Notes: generated by a model from the sequence alone, not told the origin. 64,000 bases of DNA from Entomortierella parvispora (GCA_963573315.1 OY752142.1:1674001-1738000), one strand, 5' to 3'; counted from the stretch's first letter, positions 1-10,100 are shown. Translations and numbers: made by a program.

Positions 1-935
1 TTGGCTTTTCTTAGGCATCTACACGCCCCGAGCAAGTACGCCATTATCATTGACTTTATTGGCAATGGTACGTCTCGTGTGAATTGACTCCAAGCTCGTA
101 TGAGATGCTCTTTCTAGAGGATTGGTTATTGTGTTTGTCACCCTAACAAAACACCGTTTTAGTATCGCCTCCAAGTCGAACAAAGCTGGTTGTCTTAGAT
201 GCCATTATCTTCAGTCTTCAGATATTGCAAGCTCTCGTTGTATCAATACTGTCAAAGCCTGCAAACAGTGCGGGAACCACTCCTCGCAATAGACAACGAC
301 AGGTGACAGCGACAGCGACACCGACCTCAACCTCGGTAGTAAATGTCCAGGCATCAGGAGGAGGCGGCTCGACATCCCTCACCCAAACGCAATCTGCGGC
401 TTTACCTTCTGGAAATGCCACGATGACAACAAGCAGGTCAGCAGGCACGCAAGCACAACCTCCCCCCCCTTCAGCTGAAGTGGGATCCTCGTCCACTCTA
501 TTCGAATATACCCCGACTCATCATGCCCTGGATCCCTCGGACCCTGGTGCGCCATCATTGACTACCGGATATTATGAGGACAGTGAGGAAACTCGGTACA
601 GCTTAGAGAACAATGGGGTGCAACGGTCTTCTACGGGGCACAGGAATAGACGGAGTCGGAGGCGAACGACTAGCGCTACTGAAGACCATAATCCAGGAAG
701 TGGATCAGGCTCCGAGTCAGGTCAGGGCGAATCGAGCAGCTCGGACGAGGATGAGGATGTGCTGAGGGATGACTTTGAGGAGTTGAGGGAGAAAGAGATT
801 TTTGTGTTCCAACTGCACTTCAAGGACATTGTGGCGTATCTTTTCTCTAATGAGGAACCCCTGTCTCTACCTCGACTCTCGGAGAGAACAGCCGCGACAA
901 CTGGTTCTGACCGTGTGCAAAACCTGCCGGTTTGA
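1..935 (+). CDS. DUF1746 / Dsc4-like membrane protein, 3' part
   Basis: This is the 3' part of a gene that begins left of the window. Exon 1-67 joins exon 163-935 across a GT-AG intron (68-162); the frame continues and gives 279 visible residues. Near the start are DFIGN and then SPPSRTKLVVLDAIIF followed by a hydrophobic stretch. From memory this matches the end of the fungal DUF1746 domain, in which a GLxIDFIGQ-type motif precedes a last membrane helix. The rest (about residues 55-225) is low complexity, rich in Ser, Thr and acidic residues. A short ordered-looking tail containing FQLHFKDIVAYLFSNEEP ends the protein. DUF1746 proteins include Dsc4-like subunits of the Golgi/ER Dsc ubiquitin ligase; that functional link is inference. 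The start is not in the window. Confidence 0.6.
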
Positions 936-1280
936 AGGAACTCAACAACTCTATAGACCTGTATAATAAAAAATATCCGCGTATCTTGCCGAGGCGCCAT
1001 ACATCATACAGAACGAGAGAAGAAATAGAAGGGAGGGGTCCAGAGACCGAGGATTGCCAAAAGTTGAATAACAGCAGAGACCTGCAATCAAAAAAAGAAT
1101 CAAAAGAACGTCAAAAAAAATGGCCTGATTCCGCGCCATTCGCTCAAAGCCACTCCGCACCAGGATCGCTCGATCGTGCGAAAGCCGCGCGCAGTGGACT
1201 CTTTCGCCTCCTCTCTCTTTCTCTTTTTTCTCTTTCTCTCCTCCTTCACCCCCTCCTTTCTCCATTCGTCTCATCTCATA

Positions 1281-2074
1281 ATGACTGCCGGCAAAGTGTC
1301 CCACCCCTACTACCCCGTGGACTTGGTCCTCGACAATTATGTGCCCAACAGCAACTCGATGAACGAGACCTTGACGATCCTCTTCTCGACCTTTGGTGTC
1401 ATCACCGTCGGAGCCTTGTTCTTGGCCCATGGCAAGCGTAATTCAACCCTGAAGGGCTTCAGTAATCAATCAACATTCCTTTGGTTCACCATGTGTGGCT
1501 TTATTCACCTGTTCCTCGAGGGTTACTTTTGTATCAACCACGCCACAATCGCCGCTGACCAAACGACTTTTGGTCAGATCTGGAAGGAGTATGCGATTAG
1601 CGACTCCAGATACCTCTCCAACGATTCTTTCATCTTGATCATGGAGAACATCACCGCTGTAAGTGTTTTTGAAGAAAAAAGGAAAGATAATCCATCAAAG
1701 ATCAAAAATGGCATCCATGCTCACAGACGTTCTCTTTGTTTGTAAATCAATACTAGTTCGCTTGGGGTCCCTTGTCGTTCTTCACCGCCTGGGCCATGTA
1801 CAACAACAACCCCTATCGCCACATTACCCAGCTGATCATCTCTTTGGGCCAACTTTACGGATGTGTTCTCTACTACTTGACCACCATGGTTGAGGGATCG
1901 CCCCACTGCGACCCCCACCCTTACTACTACTACTTTTACTTTGGCTTCATGAACATCTTTTGGATGATTATTCCCGCGATCCTTATCCACAACTCGGTCA
2001 AGACCATCTACCGCGCCATGAAGGCTGCCCTGGCTGCAGAGGCCGCGGGCACCAAGCACAAGAAGAGCAAATAG
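1281..2074 (+). CDS. EBP: Emopamil-binding protein family, C-8 sterol isomerase (EBP)
   Basis: Two exons (1281-1658 and 1757-2074) give a 231-residue protein, the usual EBP length. It has the family layout: HPYYPVDLVLDNYVPN near the N-terminus, then four to five hydrophobic helices. The catalytic-region signatures are CGFIHLFLEGYF, WKEYAISDSRY and ENITAFAWGPLSFF, with GQLYGCVLYYLT and FWMIIPAIL further on. The His, Glu and Asp residues of these motifs are conserved. A lysine-rich tail (KHKKSK) fits ER retention. EBP converts delta-8 to delta-7 sterols in the ER membrane. Most ascomycetes and basidiomycetes use the unrelated ERG2 for this step, so the EBP type is informative. A CT-rich leader (about 1199-1270) precedes the ATG, and AATAAA lies at 2110-2115. 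The next feature downstream is a decayed sterol gene. Confidence 0.93.
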
Positions 2075-2488
2075 ACTTTTATTTTTTGCGCCTTTTCCTT
2101 TAAGGCCGCAATAAACGGGTTTTTTTTTTTGTGCGTGTGTCCCACTTTGATGTCCCTCTACTGTTCTCCGGGAAGTTGTGAACACGAAGTTGCTCAACTT
2201 TTGAAAAGATTTATTTCACCGATTGACTGGATAAGAAGAATACATTCAGTGGTACGACGCTAGATAGTATACCATAGGTTACAGGAGGATTTGAAGAACC
2301 GAAGGCAAGAAAGAAGAGAAGCAGGCTCATTTCTGCCCGCCTGGGAAGACGATTAAAGTATTAGAATAGGACTGGAACTTATAGAACATGTAGAAAAGAA
2401 AGAAGTGGCTCGCGTCGCGATGCTGTTCCATGCATGCATGCATGCAAAGAGTGTGGACACAAAGTGAGCGAAAAATATAAATGAGCCT
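2075..2488. other. Intergenic: 3' region of EBP
   Basis: No coding sequence recognised. The tract holds an AATAAA signal (2110-2115), a T-run near 2120-2130 and a short CATG repeat at about 2432-2444. It ends at the stop codon of the ERG6 relic on the opposite strand. Confidence 0.6.
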
Positions 2489-3480
2489 TTAGGCCTCAAC
2501 TAGCTCTCTAGCAACGAAAAAGTACATGGGGGTAAAAATTCTCAGTTCTGCGCCTTCAAGGACAGAGTCGGCGACTGTTTGCAAGATCCCAGAGACTATG
2601 GCGCTTCCTGCAGGGACAAGACCGTCTCCAAGGTTTTGACCATATACGTGGTTGCAGCCTGTCCTGCGGTCGTGGTCCTGAGCACAGACAAATATTCAGC
2701 GCTGCAAGTAATCCCAGAAGGCATCTGCTTGACGGACATCTCCCTGCAGAGGGCAATACTACTTGATCTTGTCATCGGTTGCGCCCATATCCTCCGCCGT
2801 CTCGGTCTTAAAACCAGCGGCACGAAGAGCCTGGAGGCAGTCGGTAATGGTGACCATCTTGGCAACACCATTTCCTACCTCTAAACCACGGACAATCCGG
2901 AGATGTTGAGCGTTGGTGGGATCTTTCTTGTCGGTCATGAGCCACTCGTATCAGCCAAAGACACTGATGGGTTTCAAAATTCTGAAGGCTTCCCGTATAC
3001 GTCCTCCAAACTCGAAGGGTGTACTGTGGCCTCGATCGCGTAATAGGCATCGAACGAGCTTTATTCCAACGGCATGTTCATAAAGTCTCACTTTGTCGAA
3101 CTCTGAACGATTCTCCAGTCCTACAGAGACGGCGTAGCGTTTATCACGACTGATCTGCTAGTAACTGTTGTTCAATCCTGTGATGTGAGCTCTGTGAAAT
3201 GCCCGATCTGACGGGCAGGGCTAGCAACACCGCAGTCAATGTCTAGGACGCGATGATATGATTGAATGTCCATGTTAGCAGCCAGGTAGTATTCATGGCG
3301 GGTAATAGCCTGGTGGAAAGGCTCGCGAGGACGGAATCCGCAGAAGTGAAATGAAGTACCCCAAGCGTACTAATGAGTAAGAAAATATTCTGGTTGACCC
3401 TGTCCAACGCTTCCGACACTTGTTCATACACTTCAGGGGACAAAGGAAACACTAATTCACAATCATCAAGCGCTGGATCA
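2489..3480 (-). pseudogene. ERG6: Sterol 24-C-methyltransferase (ERG6) pseudogene
   Basis: Read on the minus strand, the region carries Erg6 motifs in order but in several frames. From the high-coordinate end: a FHF...ITRHEYYLA segment (about 3400-3260), then the SAM-binding motif degraded to DIDCGVASPARQIGHFT (about 3240-3195). Next come DFMNMP, DAYYAIEATVHPSSL, YEWLMTDKKDPTNAQH (about 2970-2930) and the end RIFTPMYFFVAR (about 2540-2510), with the stop at 2489-2491. In-frame stops interrupt the reading: a TGA just before YEWLMTD, a TAG before YCPL and a TGA before FVCA. At least two frameshifts are needed to link the blocks. The SAM motif core (normally DVGCGVGGP) is also altered. A relic of an intron seems present near 3360-3440, arguing against a processed copy. 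Whether an intact ERG6 exists elsewhere cannot be seen. Confidence 0.85.
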
Positions 3481-4679
3481 CCTATTCAACAGGCCGAGAG
3501 CAACGGCGATCAGACCATGATCGTAAAAAAACACTTATTCAGATGATCAAGATCTTGATTCCGTAGTGTTTGACGTGGACAACGTAAATGCTGTGAGTCG
3601 ATACACGAGCAAGGCAAATCATATTGCACAATTCAAAGATAATAACAATACCACGAACACATACGTCAATCCATTACTTGGGTAGCGACACCTCACCCTT
3701 GGAGAATCGATTGAAAAGAAATCATATCAGAGTGGTACTTTTAATATATTTCTTGGAAGAAAAACAATGGGCCAGTAAAGAACGATGATGCTTTTTTTTT
3801 TTTTTTTTTTTTTTTGCATCAGGTGGGTAGGTGACCTTTCTTTCTCCAGTAAAGTAGAATACGTTTGTGTACCATGCCAATGACAAAGTGAAGAAGGAGG
3901 GAGTGGAGGCGAAGGACTGAAATATATCCTTCGTTTTGTGTCCTGGGATCTCATTTAACAGGATGTGTGTAACACCCTAGACCTTCTTGATTTGGTCGCA
4001 ATTGCATATGGTGGCACCTGAGCGGCGGTGCTTCTGCTTTCGGCGCAACCTCGATATCACGTATTCTTCCCTTCTTGGCTCCCCACCATCTGTCTTGGAT
4101 TCTCCACCCTTGTCTATCTTCGAAGATAGACCAAGTGATACAGTATCACAGTGTTTCTCACGTGACTCCAAAAAAAGAACTACAAAGGACTCCAGCCTCC
4201 TCTAGACCGATCTATGATCTCCATCTACTCAAACAGCAAAAGGGTGGGAACAGGTGGAACATCAAGAGTCCCTTGTCGGTGTCGAATAAATGAGCTTCAG
4301 TTATCACTGTATTCGGCATCGCTAACCACGAACCGTCGCGACTCAGGTCAGAATGATGAACGTGTCACGTATGGTGTGAGTTTCAAGTGGAATGGTTAGA
4401 ATGAGAGGAGCAATGAAGGTGTCAGTGTTTGTTGCCACCAATTTCATGTAGTGACAATGAAGCTCTGAACCCATCTCCTCTCACCTGAGAAGGGCTGGGC
4501 GCAAATACAACCCTCACATCGGGAAGACCGCTTACAAAAATTTTCATAAAAAGAGAGATGTTGTTCGTAAGAAGAAATCTGTAGAACAATGGGCTTAATT
4601 TCGGCAGCTCATATCAACAAGGATGCTCGTCTGCTTACAATACCCCGTTCAATTAAAATCATCTGTAATGGATTTATCC
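3481..4679. other. Gene-free stretch between ERG6 relic and hAT element
   Basis: Only short ORFs without recognisable motifs occur here. A homopolymer T tract (about 3791-3816) is the only clear structure. I see no RNA gene. This is the left flank of the transposon. Confidence 0.5.
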
Positions 4680-4687
4680 CTTTCAAT
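4680..4687. repeat. Target-site duplication, left copy
   Basis: The 8-mer CTTTCAAT directly abuts the left inverted repeat and is repeated exactly at 8706-8713. Eight-base duplications are the hallmark of hAT insertion. Confidence 0.9.
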
Positions 4688-5070
4688 CATCGCCAAAACT
4701 TGCTGGCCTGCTGCCTGCTGTCACATTTCTTTTGTACGTGAGCTTGACTGCTGTTGGCGTGCGTTGTGACACAATCACACCGCTGCAGCAATGTGTGCAC
4801 GGACAGCAAAAATTCGCTGTAGCAGTTCACTCCCATAGTTTTTTTCCTGCTGTAGCAGGCACGCAGTCGTTTTTTTTGCCGCTGTAGCAGTTCATTTCTA
4901 TCAGGCTTTGCCGCTGCAGCAGTTCCTTTCCATCATTCTTTGCCGCTGCTGCAGCCCCTTTCCATCATGTTTTGCCGCTGTTGCAGGAATCACACCACCT
5001 TTTTACTGCTACAGCAATGCTTTTTTACCGCTACAGAAGTTCATCCTCGCTGTCTTTTTACCGCTACAGC
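4688..5070 (+). repeat. hAT left terminal inverted repeat (383 bp)
   Basis: Aligns base for base by eye with the reverse complement of 8323-8705. It contains about ten copies of the CCGCTGTAGCAG / CCGCTACAGC type motif spaced 20-40 bp apart, plus variants with CTGCAGCAG. Confidence 0.9.
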
Positions 5071-5122
5071 ATCTCACCCTTGTCATTATTTTACCGCTGG
5101 ACAATTCACATGCCAGAGGATG

Positions 5123-7409
5123 TTATTTATTATCGTCTTTCATGAACGCATCGCGCCATGATCTCAATAATATCATTTGCTCTAAAACCTCCTCACCCAA
5201 GCTGTTTCTATCATCTGTCAGTATGAGTCCAGCCAAACGAAACAATCGTTCGCTGGCCGCAGAGGAAGCTTGGAGACTCAGGTAAATTCGGGCCAATGGG
5301 GCTAAAAACGGATATAAGTTCCATCGATCCCCCCACCATTTGTGAGGGCGTAGCCCGTGATCCCTGTCTCGGGATGTGTTGAATTCGTACTCGGCCAAAT
5401 CGTACCCGAGTTTTCGCTGGACAGTGTCGCGGTCGTGGGATTCAGAGATATCGTCTCCATCGGATCGACGGTAAAGTGGCATGTTCGATCGGAGTAGATC
5501 CTCGTGAGCCTTTACAATCAACTTCCTTGCCTTTTCTTGCAGCGAAATGCCAATCTCGTCTACGGACATCAAAAATGGCTGGCCAATATTTCCTGGATCC
5601 ATGTAACTGGCAATAAGGACCTCATCTGGAATAGACCTCAACGGAAAGTTTTCCTTGAGTTGCCGAACCAGCTCTGAGCGAAGCGCAATTGCTTCTGGCG
5701 AAAAGACTTGTGGGCTATCGTTGATGATTTCTTGGATCTTGGGATATAAACAAGTGACGGCTGGCCCATTCTCGGACATTTTATCGGTGAAAATGGCCAC
5801 GGGACGCAGAACGTCGCAAATCTCCTTCAGTATATCAAACTCGACTACACCGAGAGATTCGAGAACCTCTTTGTTGTTGTACCAGAATCGCTTCTGTTCT
5901 TGGGACGCATCCTTGCGGGTCAGGGCGGATTTCATTTCAAAAATGGACTCCTGCAACACGAGGAGTCGCTCCGTCATCATGAAGCTAGAGTTCCAGCGTG
6001 TCTCTGTGAAACCCTTGGCGGCAAGCTCCTTGACATTCAGACGTCTTTGAGCCTTGGTAAGAAAATTGCTGCCACCTTGCGTTTTCAAGACCGAGGACAT
6101 TTTGGACGCATTCTCCAGCAACCCCGATGCCGTTCTCGGTGGTCTTCCTGCGACGGATGGAGGTGCACCTTTTTTAATGGCCTTTTTGATGCAGTTTTGC
6201 ATCTTATGGGCTGCGCACGGCAGCCAAGAGCCAAAAGTCTCGGCTTCGTCGGCAAGGGTGCTCGCCGCAGCTTTCATGTTTGCACCTGAGTCTGTGGTAC
6301 TGCAAAGCGTTTTTTTCTCAAGATTCCAGTGTTCCAGAACACCCTCTATTGGGAATAACGGTAGCTTAGAAACATGATAAAGTCACAATGTTGGCGAAAA
6401 CACGGGATAAAACTGCTTACTTATATGACTTCTAACATTCAGTGCCGTAGAAGATTCGGAATACTCGATAAATCCCAGTGCAACATTTCTTGGGCAAAAG
6501 CTCTCGTCTAGGTAATGGTAGGTAATACCATTGAATTTTCGACTGCCTTTTGACCATCCGTCACAGGTATAGCATCCTTTTAGAACCTCTGTGGAGAGTG
6601 TCTTGTGAAGGGCTGCATCGGAACTTGCATACACTGCCGCAATGGCGTTCTGGACAGTGCGTATTGCTGGAGGTTTATAGTCGATGTCGAAATGGCTCGA
6701 AAAATCCGTCAGGAATGGGCCGTGGAAGTGTGTGAATGGGAGTGCAGAAAGTGCAGTGTAAATGCCGAGAACAGACGTCAGCCTTTTGTTCAAATCATCT
6801 GAAAGGCCAGACCTTTTCTTCTTAGCGTGAGAGGTCAAGGGGTGATTGAGATCGGAGAAAATCGTCAGCTTATCTGCAGCAACCGTTTTGACGACAGACA
6901 GGGGTTCAAGATCGATAACGCTATGCGTTGCTTTTCAGTTAAAAAGTAGCTTGCATTAAATCGTAGAACAGATAGGTAGAAGAATACAATTGCGCCTGAA
7001 TTTGAAGTACTTTACCTTGGTTTTTCTGTCTCTGGGATTCTCGGAACCTAGAGAGTTGTGTCCACGTCGCTTTGTGGCTGTCTCTGATATGCTTCTTCAT
7101 GGAGCTCGTTGAGTTGTCTGACATTACGGTGCGACAAAGAATCGCACCTCCGACAGCAGGTTCGACATGCATGCAGATACTTGAGAGCTTCTTTTCAGGG
7201 TCCCCATCTCCGTCGTTCTCTTTATCGACAGCTCCTGCAACAGCACATATTCTGTAGCTATTTGATCCTGCCTCGTCCCACTGCAATCCAGAAATGACTT
7301 CTGCTCCTACCCTGTTGCAATCGATGCCGGGCTTCATGCAGAAGAAAAAATGGCGGTGGTATGACTCTGAGTACCTCTTTTCCAATCTCCGAAAAGGAAT
7401 GGCAGCCAA
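5123..7409 (-). CDS. hAT transposase (BED finger, RNase H-like, hATC dimerisation)
   Basis: Three exons (7409-7016, 6930-6421, 6345-5123) join in frame to 708 residues. The N-terminal part has a BED-like finger (cysteines in SICMH and AILCRT, histidines in KKHIRDSH). The catalytic core shows the first Asp in YTCDGWSKGS and the second in TTDSGANM, followed by PCAAHKMQNC. The C-terminus carries the hATC dimerisation signature with SAASERLFRLAG and EQMILLRSW. All these blocks are intact. The reading frame stays open upstream to 7466, where a single TGA separates it from a 231-codon ORF in the same frame. The chosen start (Met at 7409) is the first Met after that stop; an unrecognised intron could instead join the two. 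Acts in the nucleus to excise and insert the element. Confidence 0.85.
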
Positions 7410-7466
7410 GCGCGAGAATTCCTTATCACAGTCGGTCTTCTTCGGAAGCTGGCCCAGCTGAAGTTG

Positions 7467-8162
7467 TCATCCGCTTTGCAGAGGTGTCGGTATCGGCGTC
7501 ATAGAAATATCACGCTGGGCAGGAGACGACAACATTGAGCTAAGATCCGAAAACGAGGAATCTCGAGAAACTATATGCGGTGTCTCTCGGTAGGACTCTG
7601 TGGCATAGAACTGCGGCGAAATTGGTGAAGATGGCGACTCTGGGGTCGTAGTTTGAAAGTGCGAGGTTTGTTGGTGATGGTATTGTAATTGCGGAGGATG
7701 TGAGCAAGAGTATTCGTCAGATGGCTCAAACTGTTGCGTAAACTGACCCCAATTGACGCCTTGGAGGTTATTGAGTTGGTGAGAATGACTAACAGGCTGA
7801 AAGGAACTGTGCTGTGGTAGTTGACGCACCGAAGTGGAGAGTGTTGCCCGGTCACCTCGGTACAGCTGCCCCAGGGGTGTCTGATGAATTGGCTGTCGTG
7901 CCATAGGATTAAAGCGTGGTGGCCTAGGTTCAACATTTGGCCTACTAATCAAGCTGCCTTCAGATCCGACTCGCTGGTAAGGTCTAGCGGGCACCTGGAT
8001 TAGAGGAGGGGGTTCTGACTGGATTGGAGCAATACGGTCCCCCGGAGCAGACAGTCTTTCTTCCAAAGCTGTTGCATGGCTCTGAATCTCGACCTCGAAT
8101 GTCGCAGAATCAGGCGAAGACTGAGATAAATGACCTGAGGCGTTAGCGTCGGGGCGATTCAT
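7467..8162 (-). CDS. N-terminal ORF of the hAT element, in frame with the transposase
   Basis: This 231-codon ORF starts inside the element and is rich in Ser, Gln, Pro and His, with no domain I recognise. It ends at TGA (7467-7469), and the same frame continues without another stop into the transposase. It may be the disordered N-terminal part of the transposase, cut off by a nonsense mutation or joined by an intron I could not place. It could also be a separate accessory ORF. No phase-0 GT donor with a good consensus was found before the AG at about 7459. Confidence 0.6.
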   Translation of the reverse strand: MNRPDANASGHLSQSSPDSATFEVEIQSHATALEERLSAPGDRIAPIQSEPPPLIQVPARPYQRVGSEGSLISRPNVEPRPPRFNPMARQPIHQTPLGQLYRGDRATLSTSVRQLPQHSSFQPVSHSHQLNNLQGVNWGQFTQQFEPSDEYSCSHPPQLQYHHQQTSHFQTTTPESPSSPISPQFYATESYRETPHIVSRDSSFSDLSSMLSSPAQRDISMTPIPTPLQSG

Positions 8163-8322
8163 GATTTTTGGAGTGGGTGGAAACGAGGTGAGAGTTGAAG
8201 AAGTGAAAGAAACGAAACGAAGGAGGCGGGACAGCTCTGGGGATATGGACTGTCACTCCCATGGTGACATGGTCTGTTGTCTGTTGCCGGTGTGCACGCT
8301 TTGCAATTGCGACGGGTAAAAC

Positions 8323-8705
8323 GCTGTAGCGGTAAAAAGACAGCGAGGATGAACTTCTGTAGCGGTAAAAAAGCATTGCTGTAGCAGTAAAAAGGTGGTG
8401 TGATTCCTGCAACAGCGGCAAAACATGATGGAAAGGGGCTGCAGCAGCGGCAAAGAATGATGGAAAGGAACTGCTGCAGCGGCAAAGCCTGATAGAAATG
8501 AACTGCTACAGCGGCAAAAAAAACGACTGCGTGCCTGCTACAGCAGGAAAAAAACTATGGGAGTGAACTGCTACAGCGAATTTTTGCTGTCCGTGCACAC
8601 ATTGCTGCAGCGGTGTGATTGTGTCACAACGCACGCCAACAGCAGTCAAGCTCACGTACAAAAGAAATGTGACAGCAGGCAGCAGGCCAGCAAGTTTTGG
8701 CGATG
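8323..8705 (-). repeat. hAT right terminal inverted repeat (383 bp)
   Basis: Inverted copy of 4688-5070 with the same array of CCGCTGTAGC-like motifs. The two diverge immediately inside this boundary. Confidence 0.9.
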
Positions 8706-8713
8706 CTTTCAAT
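8706..8713. repeat. Target-site duplication, right copy
   Basis: CTTTCAAT, identical to the left copy at 4680-4687. Confidence 0.9.
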
Positions 8714-8814
8714 ATCTTGAAATTTACATTAGCAGGAGCCTCACCCTGCAAGACCACCCCGCGTAATAAGATGTTGGATCCAAAGCTATACTCGTATTCA
8801 ACTAAAAATCAAAA

Positions 8815-9157
8815 GGCGGTAATCGTCGCGTTCTAGCACGGATTTTGACTTAGAGGCGTTCAGCCATAATCCAACGGATGATAGCTTCGGGCTATTGCCT
8901 GCTCAGGCAGGCCCAAATACCAATTATCCGAATAAAGCGTTCCTCTCGTACCAACTTACTATTGCAACAACATTTCATCCGTAGGGTAAAACTAATCTGT
9001 CTAACGACGGTCTAAACCCAGCTCACGTTCCCTATCAGTGGGTGAACAATCCAACGCTTACTGAATTCTGCATCTGTATGATAGGAAGAGCCAACATCGA
9101 AGGATCAAAAAGCAACGTCGCTATGAACGCTTGGCTGCCGAAAGCCAGTTGTACTGT
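8815..9157 (-). pseudogene. 28S rRNA fragment A (3' part, degenerate)
   Basis: The plus strand reads as the complement of conserved LSU rRNA: GTAATCGTCGCGTTCTAGCA, then TTAGAGGCGTTCAGCCATAA, CCAATTATCCGAAT, GTTCCTCTCGTACC, AACCCAGCTCACGTTCCCTA and GAAGGATCAAAAAGCAACGT. It stops abruptly after GCCGAAAGCCAGTT. Several universally conserved positions are changed, for example the sequence after GTAGCTTCG and the GTACTAAG following CTCTCGTAC. It is therefore a relic and not part of a working rDNA unit. Confidence 0.88.
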
Positions 9158-9276
9158 AGTTCTTACATTATCTATTTTCACTACCTTGTGTATCGTGCGA
9201 GGCCTTCATCTCCCACTCCTGCCCTTCGTGATGTTTTTATTCGGCTTTGTACCTTCATCAAATATGCTGGCACATC

Positions 9277-9846
9277 TTATGAGGCGCAAATCGCCCACGC
9301 TGTGACTGTGCCCCATTCACTATGTGCAAAGCCGCCATCGCACGCAATAAACCAGCCATTCCCAAATGGTCTTGTGGAAGAAATCCAAATAACTCCCGAT
9401 GGTTGGTGACAATCGCCTCCTCCACCAACAACCCGCTCATTATCAGCGCAAGACACGGATGCTGTCGGCCAGCGAAATCCTTGATTACTGGCTTCTCTGA
9501 TTGTAGTGGTAGCTCTGGGATTGCGCCACACCTTCTTTTCACATGATAGAATATGACCCTCGCCATCTTGCGCAAGAAGTCCATTTTTAAAGCATTCATC
9601 ACCCTCTATGGCTGCGCCACGGATTTCGATGTATTCGCCGGTAGAGATGCGGCCAGAAGTGGTGAGATCGCCATTGATATTGACCTTTCCAGGAACATCC
9701 GTATCACGAAGATTTTCGGATGATTTTCTGAACTGGATAGGCGTTCCAACTACTACGGCAGTAATTGCCAGCACTGAAGTAAGACATCTGGCTGGGAGCA
9801 TTCTCTGTCTTCTAAACAAGTGCACGAGAGATTTAGAAGATACCAT
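9277..9846 (-). CDS. Bacterial PilV/shufflon-like protein (probable transferred gene)
   Basis: This intronless ORF gives 189 residues from the Met at 9846; the frame stays open upstream to 9963. After a hydrophobic segment (LTSVLAITAVVVGTPI) come VNINGDLTTSGRISTGEYIE, then EGDECFKNGLLAQDGEGHIL and SCEKKVWR. From memory this follows the constant-region and junction style of bacterial type IV pilus shufflon proteins (GDVTASGRLTTGEYLQI ... CSPNGLIGRDASG..LSCQSGxW). The C-terminal part (ADNERVVGGGGDC, GWFIACDGG, AWAIC) resembles bacterial pilus-tip or tail-fibre repeats. I know of no native fungal family of this kind. It lies between two rDNA fragments beside another bacterial-looking ORF. No spliceosomal introns are visible. 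Expression and function are unknown. Confidence 0.6.
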   Translation of the reverse strand: MVSSKSLVHLFRRQRMLPARCLTSVLAITAVVVGTPIQFRKSSENLRDTDVPGKVNINGDLTTSGRISTGEYIEIRGAAIEGDECFKNGLLAQDGEGHILSCEKKVWRNPRATTTIREASNQGFRWPTASVSCADNERVVGGGGDCHQPSGVIWISSTRPFGNGWFIACDGGFAHSEWGTVTAWAICAS

Positions 9847-9989
9847 GCATTCGTAGCGTGCAGTTTGCAACAGGACTGGACTGCCAATTGCAACAAGTGG
9901 TGTATACCTACTTTGCAAGGAAGTTAAGAGAGTTGAATGACGGTACAGGATGGGATGTCGCACTTGTTAAAACAGGTAAAGCTGAGAGA

Positions 9990-10100
9990 AGCAAAGCAAG
10001 GGCAAAGCAAAGGGCAAAGGCAAAGGCAAACGCAAAGGCAAACGCAAAGGCAAAGGCAAAGGCAAAGGCAAAGGCAAAGCAAGGCAAGGCAAGGCAAGCA
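9990..10100. repeat. GGCAAA/AAGGC short tandem repeat
   Basis: Imperfect array of AAAGGC and related units (GCAAAG, AACGCA, ending in AAGGC). It creates Ala-Lys or Gln-Arg repeat ORFs in several frames, which are not taken as genes. Confidence 0.85.

Larger units (their letters stand above)
4688..8705 (-). mobile_element. hAT-superfamily DNA transposon, 4018 bp, apparently full length
   Basis: The element begins CATCGCCAAAACTTGC and ends with its reverse complement. Both ends carry inverted repeats of about 383 bp, and CTTTCAAT flanks both sides. The interior encodes a BED/RNase H-like/hATC transposase on the minus strand. The inverted repeats look essentially identical by eye and the target duplication is exact, both signs of a recent insertion. 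The long repeats hold many copies of a subterminal motif (consensus near CCGCTRCAGCA), probably transposase binding sites as in other hATs. It sits in the decayed interval between the ERG6 relic and the rDNA fragments. Confidence 0.92.

Noticed and set aside
932-1441. 169-codon ORF between DUF1746 and EBP
   Set aside because: Overlaps the EBP start in another frame and is low complexity from the CT-rich leader.
2491-3480. Processed (retro-) pseudogene origin of the ERG6 relic
   Set aside because: A likely intron remnant is present near 3360-3440 and no poly(A) tail is visible after the stop codon, so in-place decay is preferred.
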